NCBI RefSeq assembly: GCF_026340255.1
Contig: NZ_JAPEPJ010000001.1
Span: 2,225,001 to 2,289,000 of the forward strand
Length of the DNA stretch: 64,000 nt
Source: Streptomyces sp. NBC_01408
GTDB lineage: Bacteria; Actinomycetota; Actinomycetes; Streptomycetales; Streptomycetaceae
Direction of reading: 5' to 3'
In this document: positions 9,013 to 17,656 of the stretch, piece after piece
Position numbering within the stretch: position 1 is the stretch's first letter
Layout: each line of letters begins with the position of its first letter
The notes under the pieces: generated by a model
Seen by the model: only the letters and a program-made list of their open reading frames with translations
Told to the model about the DNA's origin: nothing
Databases searched by the model: none
Program-made: the position numbers and the translations under genes

Positions 9013-10293
9013 ATGAGCAACATGTCTACCTTCAGCCGTGAGGCCAACGCCTGGATCGACCCACGAGGAGCCTTCGGCGCCACGGCGAGCTGGCGTGACG
9101 GCTTGATCACCCGCGACAACCTCGCGGCCCGCCCGCTGGCGGCCGCCGAGTCCTACTTCACCCCCTCGCTGCCGGTCGAGGTGCACTGCCACGGGCTGGG
9201 CGACGTCGACTTCTCGAACTTCGCGGAGATCGACCTCTTCGCGGTCGACAAGCACGCCGCCTCCGAGGGCCTGCTGTGCATCCCCACCCTCTACCTCCGC
9301 CAGGAGCGGCTCGACGGCTTCGTCGAATTCATGCGGGGCTTCGCCGCGCTGAAGGCCGACGGCCAGCTGCCGTTCGTCCCCGCCATCGCGTTGGAGGGGC
9401 CGCTCGTCGCCAGCTTCGGCGGCACCCCCGCCTCCTCCGTGTGGGCCCCCTCCAAGGAGGAGTGGGAGAAGCTCGCCGGCTGCGGCCCGCTGGGCCTCGT
9501 CTACATCATGATCTCGCCGGACGCGCTCCAGTCCAGCTCCTACCTCGCGGCCCAGTTCACCCCGGACCACCCGTCGCTGGAGTGGATCGTCACGCGCCTG
9601 GTCGAGAACGGGGTCCGCCCGGCGCTCGGCCACTTCGCCAAGGAGAACCCGCAGATCGGGGCGGACTGCATCGAGGAGGTGCTCGCGACGGCCGAGGCCG
9701 CCGACTGCCCGCACTCCGGTGTCCGCGTGGTCACCGACCACCTCTTCAACGAGATGCCGCTGCTGATCAAGCACGCCTTCCGCACCTCCAGGGCCCGTGC
9801 CAACCGGGACGCGCTGCTCGCGAGCTACGACCTGCCGTCCTGGAACCTGAAGGACCTGCACGAGCAGGTCGGACCCGTCCCGGCAGCCATCATGCGCGGC
9901 GCCCACCAGGGCCGCATCGCCGCCTGCCTCAACTTCGACGGCGAGCACGTCGACTTCGCCATCGCCAAGCGCGCCATCGAGATCGTCGGCCCGCAGAACA
10001 TGATGCTGATGACCGACCGCAGCGACACCGCGCGGCTGGCCGGCCAGAACCTCCACCAGGAGGCGGGCAGCGACCTCTGGTACCAGGAGCAGGGCGTGGT
10101 CGCGGCGGGCACCCAGCCGATCGACCAGCAGATCGCCAACGTACGAGCGCTCGGGATCTCCGAGACCGACATCTGGCACCTCGTGTCCTTCACGGCGTAC
10201 CGCACCTTCTTCCCCGAGATCGACCTCGGGGCGGAGCAGTTCCGGCTGGGGTGCCAGGTGGACGCCGAGCGGCAGCGCATCGCGCTGCTCTGA
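9013..10293 (+). CDS. NagA-like amidohydrolase in the RiPP cluster
   Basis: The 426-residue protein carries the metal-binding pattern of N-acetylglucosamine-6-phosphate deacetylase and related amidohydrolases. It has HxH (His58/His60 in EVHCHG), Glu128 in ALEGP, His207 in GHF, His243 in DHLFNEM and Asp335 in LMTDRS. All catalytic and metal ligands appear present. NagA removes an N-acetyl group; here the substrate is unknown and could be an amide of the modified peptide, for example an Asn side chain or a protecting acyl group. It occupies the middle of the operon after the exporter genes. Orphan placement away from amino-sugar genes argues against a housekeeping role. Confidence 0.75.
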   Translation: MSNMSTFSREANAWIDPRGAFGATASWRDGLITRDNLAARPLAAAESYFTPSLPVEVHCHGLGDVDFSNFAEIDLFAVDKHAASEGLLCIPTLYLRQERLDGFVEFMRGFAALKADGQLPFVPAIALEGPLVASFGGTPASSVWAPSKEEWEKLAGCGPLGLVYIMISPDALQSSSYLAAQFTPDHPSLEWIVTRLVENGVRPALGHFAKENPQIGADCIEEVLATAEAADCPHSGVRVVTDHLFNEMPLLIKHAFRTSRARANRDALLASYDLPSWNLKDLHEQVGPVPAAIMRGAHQGRIAACLNFDGEHVDFAIAKRAIEIVGPQNMMLMTDRSDTARLAGQNLHQEAGSDLWYQEQGVVAAGTQPIDQQIANVRALGISETDIWHLVSFTAYRTFFPEIDLGAEQFRLGCQVDAERQRIALL

Positions 10294-10342
10294 ACCTCGC
10301 GAGATCCGTCGAGGCAGTGAAAGCACAGCAAGGAGAGCAGCG

Positions 10343-11287
10343 ATGGGGACGACGGGGAACCCCGACGAGCGCGCGCACGACATACCGCCGCAGCTTCTGG
10401 CGGCCGTAACCCGCTCGCCGGTCAAGGCACGGCTGTTCGGCGCGGACACCTACCTGCGGGAAGCCGCCTGGACCTTCGGCGAGCACCTGGACGCCCTACA
10501 GGGCATCACCCTGTGTGTCCTCAAGCCGGAGGCCGCCGTGGGCCGCCGCTACGGAACGGCCCTGGAAGCGCTGCAGGAGCACGGCTTCCGTCCGGTCGAC
10601 GTCCTGCGGTTGCGCCACAGCCGACTGACGATCCGCGAAACGTGGCGCTTCCAGCTGAACTTCGCCGACCGTGAGCGGATCGCCACCATGGACCTGTGCC
10701 TGCAGTCCCTGGACAGCGTCCTGCTCGTACTCCAGGACGAACGCCACCGGCCCGGCGACGTTCCGGCATCCGTCCGGCTCGCCGCGCTCAAGGGCCCGGC
10801 CACCGCCGAGCTGCGCCGGCCCGAGCACCTGCGCGAGCGGCTCGGGGCACTCAACGGCCTGTTCAACTTCGTGCACACGGCAGACGAGCCCATCGACGTC
10901 CTGCGTGACCTCGGACTCCTGCTGGAACAGCCGCAACGCGAACGGGTGCGCGGGCGCCTCCTCGCACGCCACGACGCGCGCGAAGAGGCCCGTCGGATCT
11001 GCGACGCGATCGAACGCGAGACGGAACCGCACGATCTCGACCCGGAACAGAGCTGGCTGCGACTCGCGAAGTCCGTCGCCCCCGCCGGTGAGGCGGCGCG
11101 CGCGAGGGCGGCGGGGCGCACCGTCACGCCCGCCGAACTGCTGCGTGCCGCACAGCACCCCGACGCGGACCCCGGCGACCTGTGGGACCTGCTGTCCATC
11201 CTCACAGCCACCGTGCGGTTCAACACCCCGGACATCGAGCGCATCTTCCCCAACGTCCTGCTCGGCGCCTGGCAGGAGGAGCAGTGA
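10343..11287 (+). CDS. NDK-like protein 1 with C-terminal extension
   Basis: The first 200 of 314 residues follow the nucleoside-diphosphate kinase fold. The core is TLCVLKPEAAVG (Lys61), with an Arg in ASVRLAALKGPA and the phospho-His motif NFVHTADEP (His178), corresponding to N-x-x-H-G-S-D in NDK. An extra 40 residues precede the domain and about 110 helical residues follow it, so the protein is twice the usual length. GGAGAG before ATG 10343 is the ribosome binding site. A paralogue lies at 12469. They could transfer phosphate or bind nucleotide for the nucleotidyltransferase; this is inference. Confidence 0.72.
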   Translation: MGTTGNPDERAHDIPPQLLAAVTRSPVKARLFGADTYLREAAWTFGEHLDALQGITLCVLKPEAAVGRRYGTALEALQEHGFRPVDVLRLRHSRLTIRETWRFQLNFADRERIATMDLCLQSLDSVLLVLQDERHRPGDVPASVRLAALKGPATAELRRPEHLRERLGALNGLFNFVHTADEPIDVLRDLGLLLEQPQRERVRGRLLARHDAREEARRICDAIERETEPHDLDPEQSWLRLAKSVAPAGEAARARAAGRTVTPAELLRAAQHPDADPGDLWDLLSILTATVRFNTPDIERIFPNVLLGAWQEEQ

Positions 11288-11508
11288 GCCCTACCATCTG
11301 CATCTGCAACCGCGTCACCGAAGACGAGATCGTCGGCTGGATCCGGCGCGGCTTCACCACCGTGGACGACATCGGCGAGCAGTGCGGCGCCGGGCAGGGC
11401 TGCGGCGGCTGCCGGGACGAGCTCATCGAGCTCATCGAGTTCATCGACGATTTCGCCGACGAGGCAGCCGCCCCGTCGGCGCAGGCGGTGACCGATGCAC
11501 GGAGCTGA
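11284..11508 (+). CDS. BFD-like [2Fe-2S] protein
   Basis: The 74-residue protein has the four-cysteine pattern of bacterioferritin-associated ferredoxins: Cys-Ile-Cys near the start and CGAGQGCGGC in the middle, on a small helical scaffold. It starts at GTG 11284 inside the stop of NDK-like 1. As a [2Fe-2S] carrier it may donate electrons or act as a scaffold for another enzyme of the cluster. No oxidoreductase partner is obvious apart from the cupin. Confidence 0.85.
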   Translation: MSPTICICNRVTEDEIVGWIRRGFTTVDDIGEQCGAGQGCGGCRDELIELIEFIDDFADEAAAPSAQAVTDARS

Positions 11509-12472
11509 AGAGCAGCCCGCGGCGTTCTGGCGGACCGCCCTGGAGGAAGCCGAAGCCGTCCCGCTCGACCCGGCGACCGTCGAGGAGCCCACTGCGCTGC
11601 CCGGAACCGCGGTGTACGACTTCTCCTTCGCCGGCGCCCACGGCCACCGGATCCACGGCTGGCTGATGGTTCCGCGCGCCGGCGACGGCCCGCTCCCGTG
11701 CGTCGTCCAGTACCTCGGGTACGGCGAGGGCCGCGGCCATGCGCTGGACCGGCTGCTGTGGCCGGCCCTGGGATACGCCACGCTGGTCGTCGACACCCGC
11801 GGGCAGAGCGGCGCCGGCGGGCGACGGGGGGCGACACCGGACCCGGTCGGCCTCACCCACCCGCAGGTGCCCGGCTTCACCACCCGGGGCGTCCTGGACC
11901 CCCGGACCTACTACTACCGGGACGCCTACACCGACGCCGTACGGGCCGTGGCGGCGGCCGCTGCGCACCCCGCGGTCGACCCCGCCCGCGTCGCGACCGC
12001 CGGCTGCAGCCAGGGCGGGCAGCTGGCCCTGGCGGCGGCAGTGCTGAGCCCGCTGGTCGCCGCCGCACTCGTGGAGTCGCCGTTCCTGTCCGCCGTCACC
12101 GACCTGGCACGGCTGCCCGACCGGCAGCCGTACCGGGAGCTGCTGCGCTTCGCCGAGTCCTACCCGGACCTCGCGCCGCGCGCCCTGCGAAGCCTGCGCC
12201 TCTTCGACGTAGCCGAACTGGCCGTCCACGGGCGCTGCCCGGCACTGTTCTCCGTTGCCGGCCGGGACGGCCGGTGCGCGCCGGAGACCGGATACGCCGC
12301 GCATGCCCGCTACCCGGCCGAGAAACGCCTCCTCACCTGGCCAATGGCCGAACACGCCGCCCCCAACACACCGTTGCGGCTGGCCGAGGCGGAGTTCCTC
12401 GCGGACATCTTCACCAGGCAGCCGGCTCAGGCGGACACCCCCGCCTTCTGGCAGGAAGGACACGACACATGA
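11495..12472 (+). CDS. Acetyl xylan esterase/cephalosporin-C deacetylase-like hydrolase
   Basis: The 325-residue alpha/beta hydrolase resembles the CE7/AXE1 family. It has the DTRGQSGAGG turn, the GVLDPRTYYYR stretch, the nucleophile Ser172 in GCSQGG, a candidate acid in AGRDGRCAP and His in MAEH. It overlaps the BFD gene by 14 bases and the second NDK-like gene by four. CE7 enzymes deacetylate small O-acetyl substrates. Together with the NagA-like enzyme this gives the cluster two potential deacylases acting on different bond types. Confidence 0.82.
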   Translation: MHGAEEQPAAFWRTALEEAEAVPLDPATVEEPTALPGTAVYDFSFAGAHGHRIHGWLMVPRAGDGPLPCVVQYLGYGEGRGHALDRLLWPALGYATLVVDTRGQSGAGGRRGATPDPVGLTHPQVPGFTTRGVLDPRTYYYRDAYTDAVRAVAAAAAHPAVDPARVATAGCSQGGQLALAAAVLSPLVAAALVESPFLSAVTDLARLPDRQPYRELLRFAESYPDLAPRALRSLRLFDVAELAVHGRCPALFSVAGRDGRCAPETGYAAHARYPAEKRLLTWPMAEHAAPNTPLRLAEAEFLADIFTRQPAQADTPAFWQEGHDT

Positions 12473-13443
12473 GGCTCCTGGACTCCGACAGCCCACCGGT
12501 CGACCGGCTGACCGAGGTGAGCGCGGACATCCGCGAGGCCGTCACCTGGTCGGACGAGAAGGCCGACCTGTATGCGGTGGACCAGTACTTCCGCGAAGCA
12601 TGCTGGACCTTCGGCGACATCGTCCCCCAGATGCTCGGCGTCGCGCTGTGCATGCTCAAGTCCGAGGCGACGGCCGGACGCAGGCTGCGGCCCGCGCTGC
12701 GCATCCTGCGGGAGGAGGGCTTCCAACCCGTCGACGCGGTGCGCTTCCGGCACGACCGGCTGACGATCCGCGAGGTCTGGCGCTATCAGTTCAACATCGC
12801 CTCCCGCGAGCGGATCGAGGCGATGGACGCCATCCTGCCCAGCACCGACACCGTTGCGCTGGTGCTCAGGGACGAGCGGTGGACGCCCGGCGCCCTGCCC
12901 GCAGCGGTGCGGCTCAACGCGCTCAAGGGGCCGGCGGACCCCGCGCTGCGCGGCCCGCAGCACCTGCGCCACCGGCTCGGCGTCGTCAACGGCCTGTTCA
13001 ACTTCACGCACATCTCCGACGAACCGGCCGACGTGCTCCGCGAGCTTGCGGTGATCTGTGACGAGCCCCGACGCGAGCTCGTACGGCAGCGCATCCTCGA
13101 AGGGCACAACGCCCGCCCCGAGGTCCTCGCCGTCTTCCAAGACCTCGAACGCCGGCACCCCGAGCACGACTTCGACCTGGAGGCGAGCTGGCAGCGGCTC
13201 GCGGCCGTCCCCGGACCGCTGGGCGAGCCGGCCCGTCGCCGCGCGCAGGGCGAGGATCCGTCGCTCGACGGGATACTCGCGCTGACGCACACCACACCCG
13301 TGGACGATCCCCACCGCTGGGACCTGCTGACCGTGGTGACGCACCTCCTGACGGAGATGAACGTGCCCGGAGTGACTCCCACGGTCCCCAACGTCACGGA
13401 AGTTTGGCGCCCCGGAGGCCGGGCGGTCGGAGCCGCCTCGTGA
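12469..13443 (+). CDS. NDK-like protein 2 with C-terminal extension
   Basis: This 324-residue paralogue of the protein at 10343 shares the NDK-like core (ALCMLKSEATAG with Lys64), the Arg in AAVRLNALKGPA and the His motif NFTHISDEP (His181). The canonical Pro after Lys is replaced by Ser, and the N-terminal and C-terminal extensions are kept. Two diverged copies in one operon suggest a heteromer or two successive phosphotransfer steps. It is joined by four-base overlaps to the esterase before and the MOSC gene after it. Confidence 0.72.
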   Translation: MRLLDSDSPPVDRLTEVSADIREAVTWSDEKADLYAVDQYFREACWTFGDIVPQMLGVALCMLKSEATAGRRLRPALRILREEGFQPVDAVRFRHDRLTIREVWRYQFNIASRERIEAMDAILPSTDTVALVLRDERWTPGALPAAVRLNALKGPADPALRGPQHLRHRLGVVNGLFNFTHISDEPADVLRELAVICDEPRRELVRQRILEGHNARPEVLAVFQDLERRHPEHDFDLEASWQRLAAVPGPLGEPARRRAQGEDPSLDGILALTHTTPVDDPHRWDLLTVVTHLLTEMNVPGVTPTVPNVTEVWRPGGRAVGAAS

Positions 13444-14096
13444 CGGCAGTGCTGTCGACCGTCAACCTCGGCGTCGAGAGCACCGGCCAGTGGACGGACG
13501 TCGGCCGCAGCGGAATCGACAAGCGCCCCGTCGCCCACAGGGTGACGGCTCGCACCTGGGGCCTGGAGGGCGACCTGATCGCCAACCCGAAGGTGCACGG
13601 CGGCCCGGACAAGGCCGTCTACGCCTTCGCCCGCGAGGACGCCGTCTTCTGGGAGCGGGAACTCGCGCGCGAGGTCGCTCCCGGCAACATCGGTGAGAAC
13701 TTCTCCACCCTCGGCCTCGACATCACCGGCGCCGAGGTGGGGGAGCAATGGGCCATCGGCGAAGCCGTGTTCGAGGTGATCAGAGCCCGTAAGCCGTGCC
13801 GCGTCTTCGCCGGCTTCTGGGACGTGCCCGACCTGGTCAAGCGCTTCATCGCCCACGGGGCGCCCGGCGCGTACCTGCGCGTGCTGAAGGAGGGCACCGT
13901 CGGCGCAGGGGACCCGATCGAGATCATCAAGCGCCCCGGCCACGGCGTGACCATCGGCTTGATGCTGCGGGCCCTGACCACGGAGCGCCATCTGCTGCCG
14001 CGCTTCCTCGACGCCCCCGAGATGCTCCCCAAACACCACGAGAAGGCCCGCCGGTGGCTGGCCGCACAACAACAGACGGAGAATGCGACGCGATGA
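13440..14096 (+). CDS. MOSC-domain protein (YiiM-like)
   Basis: The 218-residue protein starts at GTG 13440 in the preceding stop. It shows the YiiM-type MOSC pattern: an N-terminal strand with LEGDLIANPKVHGGPDKAVY, then GENFSTLGLDIT, and the conserved Cys in RKPCRVF, followed by a helical tail of 3-alpha type. MOSC domains handle molybdenum cofactor or sulfur; YiiM proteins reduce N-hydroxylated bases. Here it may reduce or carry sulfur for the peptide modification. That assignment is inference. Confidence 0.85.
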   Translation: MTAVLSTVNLGVESTGQWTDVGRSGIDKRPVAHRVTARTWGLEGDLIANPKVHGGPDKAVYAFAREDAVFWERELAREVAPGNIGENFSTLGLDITGAEVGEQWAIGEAVFEVIRARKPCRVFAGFWDVPDLVKRFIAHGAPGAYLRVLKEGTVGAGDPIEIIKRPGHGVTIGLMLRALTTERHLLPRFLDAPEMLPKHHEKARRWLAAQQQTENATR

Positions 14097-14755
14097 CGAC
14101 GACCGACACCCAACCGCTGATCGCCCCGGCCCGGCTGGCCGCACTGGACTGGAGCGACATGCCGGCCCTGCACGCCCCCATGGAGGAGCTGCTCGACGAG
14201 CTGGTGTCCCCGAAGTGGCTGAACGACGCCTTCGACCACGTGCTGCGCACTCCTGAGCTCCTCAACCAGTGCGAGCGGCTGCAGGAGCTCGACCGCGTCG
14301 TCCTGGTCAACGACAAGGCATCCGACGTCCGCATCCGGCTGCACGTCTTCACCGGCAGCGGCTTCGACCGCCCGCACAACCACCGGTGGAGCTTCGGCAG
14401 CCGCATCCTGCACGGCAGCTACCAGCACTACCTCTTCGGGGACTACGAGAACCTGGACACCGAAACGCGCATCGGCTCCCCGGCGCTGGTCCGCGAGGAG
14501 ACCGCCGGGTCCGGCTACGTCATCCGGCACACCATGGTCCACACGGTCAGCTCGGCGCCCGACACCACCTCGCTGATCGTCCGCGGCCCCTCGGAGAAGG
14601 ACGCCTTCGTGGTGATGAACCGCGACACGGGCGAGGCCTGGTGGCAGTACGGCCAGAAGGCGGAGAAGCCGGAGGACCAGGCCAAGCGTCGGCTGGGAGC
14701 GGAGAGGGTCGAGGAGATCCGTCAGCTCCTGATCAGCCAGGGCTGCATCCGTTGA
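14093..14755 (+). CDS. Cupin-like metal-binding protein
   Basis: The 220-residue protein has a jelly-roll metal pattern: HNHRWSFGSRILHGSYQHY in the middle and a second His in MVHTVSS about 60 residues on. This resembles the cupin/cysteine-dioxygenase-like fold with a possible mononuclear iron site. It ends with a charged helix. ATG 14093 overlaps the MOSC stop by four bases. It is the best candidate for an oxygenase in the cluster, though an isomerase or binding protein cannot be excluded. Confidence 0.65.
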   Translation: MTTTDTQPLIAPARLAALDWSDMPALHAPMEELLDELVSPKWLNDAFDHVLRTPELLNQCERLQELDRVVLVNDKASDVRIRLHVFTGSGFDRPHNHRWSFGSRILHGSYQHYLFGDYENLDTETRIGSPALVREETAGSGYVIRHTMVHTVSSAPDTTSLIVRGPSEKDAFVVMNRDTGEAWWQYGQKAEKPEDQAKRRLGAERVEEIRQLLISQGCIR

Positions 14756-15465
14756 CCGGGAACGGGAGCGAGCCGGTCGAGCTCGTCATCTTCGACTGCG
14801 ACGGCGTACTCGTCGACAGCGAGCCCATCGCCGTGCGGACCCATGTCGCTCTCGGCGCCGAGCTGGGCTGGCCGTTGACCGAAGCCGAGGTCATGGAGCG
14901 CTTCGTCGGCCGCTCCACCACCTCCATCGGCGAACTGATAGCCGATCGGGTCGGCCCTGATACCGCACGGATCTGGGACGAGCGCTTCCGCGAGATGCAT
15001 GCACTGGCGGTGGACACCGGCTTGACGTCCGTCGACGGCATCGAGGAAGCCCTCGACGGCCTGGAGGCAATGGGCTTCGGGCCGCAGCAGTGGTGCATCG
15101 CCTCCAGCGGCAGCCACGAGAAGATGCGGCACACCCTGGGCCGGGTCGGACTGTACGACCGCTTCGAAGGCCGGATCTTCAGCGCCCACGAGGTCGAGCG
15201 TGGCAAGCCCGCCCCCGACCTCTTCCTGCACGCCGCCCGCTCCCTCGGAGTGGACCCGGCGCGCTGCGCGGTCGTCGAGGACAGCCGTTTCGGCATCCAG
15301 GCCGCCACGGCCGCCGGCATGCGCGGCTTCGGCTACGCAGGTGGCTTGACACCCGCCGAGTGGCTGACGGTCCCCGGGACGGTGGTCTTCACCGACATGC
15401 GGCAGCTGCCGGCCCTGCTCGCGGCGCACTGGGCGATCGGGGTCGGACATGCCTCTGGAAATTGA
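14752..15465 (+). CDS. HAD-family phosphatase (beta-phosphoglucomutase-like)
   Basis: The frame begins at TTG 14752, which overlaps the cupin stop by four bases. No ATG or GTG lies closer to the catalytic motif, so the TTG is the likely coupled start. HAD motifs are complete: FDCDGVLVDSEP, the Ser in CIASSGS, Lys in GKPAPD and acidic VVEDS. A helical cap follows motif 1, as in beta-phosphoglucomutase-like enzymes. In this cluster it could remove a phosphate installed by the nucleotidyltransferase or NDK-like proteins. Confidence 0.88.
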   Translation: MTGNGSEPVELVIFDCDGVLVDSEPIAVRTHVALGAELGWPLTEAEVMERFVGRSTTSIGELIADRVGPDTARIWDERFREMHALAVDTGLTSVDGIEEALDGLEAMGFGPQQWCIASSGSHEKMRHTLGRVGLYDRFEGRIFSAHEVERGKPAPDLFLHAARSLGVDPARCAVVEDSRFGIQAATAAGMRGFGYAGGLTPAEWLTVPGTVVFTDMRQLPALLAAHWAIGVGHASGN

Positions 15466-15931
15466 GCGCAAGTTCCTGCTGGACCGCTTCACACCGCCGC
15501 CCGCGGCGGTCGCGGAGCCCATCGAGCAGGGCTACATCGCGATCACTCCGGACGGTACCGAGGTCCGTCTGCGCAGCATTGCCGGCAAGTACGTCCTCGG
15601 CGTCAAGCGCGGCACCGGCTCGCTGTCGCGTATCGAGGTGGAATGTCCGCTGACGGAGTCGGAGTTCGACGAGCTGTGGCCGGCGACGGCCGGTGCCCGA
15701 CTCGTGAAGACCCGCTACACCGTGCCGCTGGAAGGCACGACGGTGTACGTGGACGTCTACGCGGAGGGCTTGGCGGGTCTGCACACGGCCGAAGTCGAAT
15801 TCGCCTCGGAGGCGGCGGCCGAGGACTTCACCCCGCCGCCCTGGTTCGGCTCGGAGGTCACCAGAGCCAAGCCCTACAAGAACCGCATCCTGGCGACCGA
15901 GGGCCTCCCGCGCTTTCCGGCCGGCCACTGA
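15449..15931 (+). CDS. CYTH-domain triphosphate tunnel enzyme
   Basis: The 160-residue protein begins with the diagnostic EIERKFL motif (ExExK) and continues with alternating charged strands (EVRLRS, LGVKRG, RIEVECPL, VDVYAEGL, AEVEFAS) that line the triphosphate tunnel. CYTH enzymes act on inorganic or nucleoside triphosphates. The ATG lies 17 bases inside the HAD gene. It closes the operon ahead of a strong terminator and strengthens its phosphate/nucleotide theme. Confidence 0.9.
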   Translation: MPLEIERKFLLDRFTPPPAAVAEPIEQGYIAITPDGTEVRLRSIAGKYVLGVKRGTGSLSRIEVECPLTESEFDELWPATAGARLVKTRYTVPLEGTTVYVDVYAEGLAGLHTAEVEFASEAAAEDFTPPPWFGSEVTRAKPYKNRILATEGLPRFPAGH

Positions 15932-15980
15932 CGCTTCAGGTCGGGGCGGTCGCGATGCCGGCTGCACCTGACGGCCGGGG

Positions 15981-16006
15981 CCGGGCCGCCCGGTGGGGCG
16001 GCCCGG
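15981..16006. terminator. Bidirectional terminator closing the RiPP operon
   Basis: CCGGGCCGCCC and GGGCGGCCCGG form a perfect 11-bp stem with a GGTG loop, between the end of the CYTH gene and the convergent lipoprotein gene. Confidence 0.75.
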
Positions 16007-16014
16007 ATCCGGGG

Positions 16015-16509
16015 TCAGCCGTTCCGTTGGAGCTTCAGGCGGAAGTCCGGGCAGACGTCGGGGTCGGAGTTGTCGTAGACGAAGGTCCGCTCGGCGTCGA
16101 CGCCGATGGAGAGCTTGTCCAGGGTGTCGCCCGGCAGGAACAGTTCCGGCTTCTCGAAGTGCAGGCGGAGCAGGGAGCGGCCGTTCGGGGACTGGCCGGA
16201 CTCGACCTCCCAGGTGCCCGAGCCGGAGAATGCCTCGCCGAGCTTGGCGCGGTGGAAGCTGCCGGTGGGCCAGTTCTCCGCGCTGAGGGTGCCGCCGCGG
16301 TTCCCGCCGGGGTCGGCGGTGAGGGTGAGGCGGACGCCCTCGGCCTTGAGGGAACCCTCGTAGGTGCCGGTGAGCTGGGCGGGACCCGCCGTCGTCGACT
16401 CCTCCGGGACGCAGCGCTCGAAGGTGTCCGAGCCGCAGGCGGTGAGTGAGCCGACGAGGACGGCGAGGGCTGCCGCGGCGCGGCGGATGCGGTGGGATCG
16501 GTGGTGCAC
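16015..16509 (-). CDS. Small lipoprotein
   Basis: The 164-residue product has a basic N-terminus, a hydrophobic segment and a lipobox LTAC, so Cys25 should be lipid-modified and the protein anchored outside the membrane. The mature part is a beta-rich domain without a family I know; two later Cys residues may form a disulfide. It lies seven bases downstream of the WXG100-type gene and is probably co-transcribed, which makes a partner or immunity role possible. Confidence 0.75.
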   Translation of the reverse strand: MHHRSHRIRRAAAALAVLVGSLTACGSDTFERCVPEESTTAGPAQLTGTYEGSLKAEGVRLTLTADPGGNRGGTLSAENWPTGSFHRAKLGEAFSGSGTWEVESGQSPNGRSLLRLHFEKPELFLPGDTLDKLSIGVDAERTFVYDNSDPDVCPDFRLKLQRNG

Positions 16510-16516
16510 GGGACTA

Positions 16517-17656
16517 CTACTTTCCGTCTGCCGGGATGCGCTCGGTCCAGGTGATCGTCTGCTCGACCGTGGAGAAGACGCCCTCCTCGCGGTTGAACTT
16601 CTTCAGCCAGTCGTAATAGCCGACGAAGTGGAGGAAGGACTCGTTGCTGGTCTTGTTCTCCAGGGAGTACTCGACCACGAGGGAGCCGTCCGGGTCCTGC
16701 CCCTTCACGTTGTAGCCGAGGGAGTAGGAGCCCATGAAGGCCTCGCCGAGGTGGTCCTCGTCATTGGTGACGATCGCGGGGATGTCGGTGAACAGCAGCT
16801 TCTCGAGCGCGCCGAGCTTCCCGTCCTTGGAGATGGAGTAGCTGACGGTGCCCTCCTGCTTCCCCTTGGCCTGCCACTCGGCGAGCGTGTCGGCGCGCAG
16901 TTGGTCCATGCTCACGCTGGACTTGATGAGCTCCGTCATCTTGTCGCCGTCGGCGTACTCACGCTTGCGCGGGCCGTCTCCGCTGACCCAGTCCCAGCCC
17001 AGCGAGTAGGCGCCTTCCTTCTGTGTGCCGGGGTACGGGTCCTTGCCCTGCATCGCGAGGTTGAAGGCGTTGTAGTCGTCGTGGGAGATCTTGTTCGTGG
17101 AGTCGATGTTGCTGTGCTGGGGGTTCGGGTTGAACCACTGGCCGAGCCCGACGTCCGACATCAGCGCGTACGCCAGGTTCCGGTCGGCGGCGATGCCGCG
17201 CTTCACGATGGCGTTGATCTCCTTCTGGGCCCCCTCGATCGTCTTCGCCTCCGGGGAGTCCTTCGCGATCACCTTGCACTGGCCGTCGAACACGGTGGTG
17301 GCCACGTCGCCGCCGGCCTGGATGAAGACCCCCTGCGCCTGGATCCGCTTGACGGCTTCCTGGAGTTCCTTCTTCACCGTCTTGAAGTCGCCCAGGGCGT
17401 CTTCAAGGACACCGACCGCCGCCTTGGCGACCTTGGTGGCCGACTCGATCTGCCGCTCGATGTCGTCGATCATCCGCCAGGCGTACGGGGCCGCCGCGCC
17501 CTCCCAGTAGCCCTTGTCCCGCAGCGGCGTGAGCATCTCGTCGTGGACGCGCTTCGGGAGCTTGGTGAGGGCCTCGTGCGTGGTGCGCCACTGGGTGACG
17601 AGCTTCTCCAGCGGCCCGAGGTCGGTTTCCAGGATCTCCTGGTAGAAGGTCGTCAT
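16517..17656 (-). CDS. WXG100-like N-terminal domain protein
   Basis: The first 110 of 379 residues form a long amphipathic helical hairpin with a central Trp-Glu-Gly (GYWEGAAAPYA), the WXG signature of type VII secretion substrates. The rest contains a charged helical region and a C-terminal mixed domain that I do not recognise. There is no signal peptide. Its start overlaps the upstream helical gene (ATGA) and a lipoprotein gene follows. ESX-type polymorphic toxin and structural roles are both possible; the sequence does not decide. Confidence 0.75.
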   Translation of the reverse strand: MTTFYQEILETDLGPLEKLVTQWRTTHEALTKLPKRVHDEMLTPLRDKGYWEGAAAPYAWRMIDDIERQIESATKVAKAAVGVLEDALGDFKTVKKELQEAVKRIQAQGVFIQAGGDVATTVFDGQCKVIAKDSPEAKTIEGAQKEINAIVKRGIAADRNLAYALMSDVGLGQWFNPNPQHSNIDSTNKISHDDYNAFNLAMQGKDPYPGTQKEGAYSLGWDWVSGDGPRKREYADGDKMTELIKSSVSMDQLRADTLAEWQAKGKQEGTVSYSISKDGKLGALEKLLFTDIPAIVTNDEDHLGEAFMGSYSLGYNVKGQDPDGSLVVEYSLENKTSNESFLHFVGYYDWLKKFNREEGVFSTVEQTITWTERIPADGK

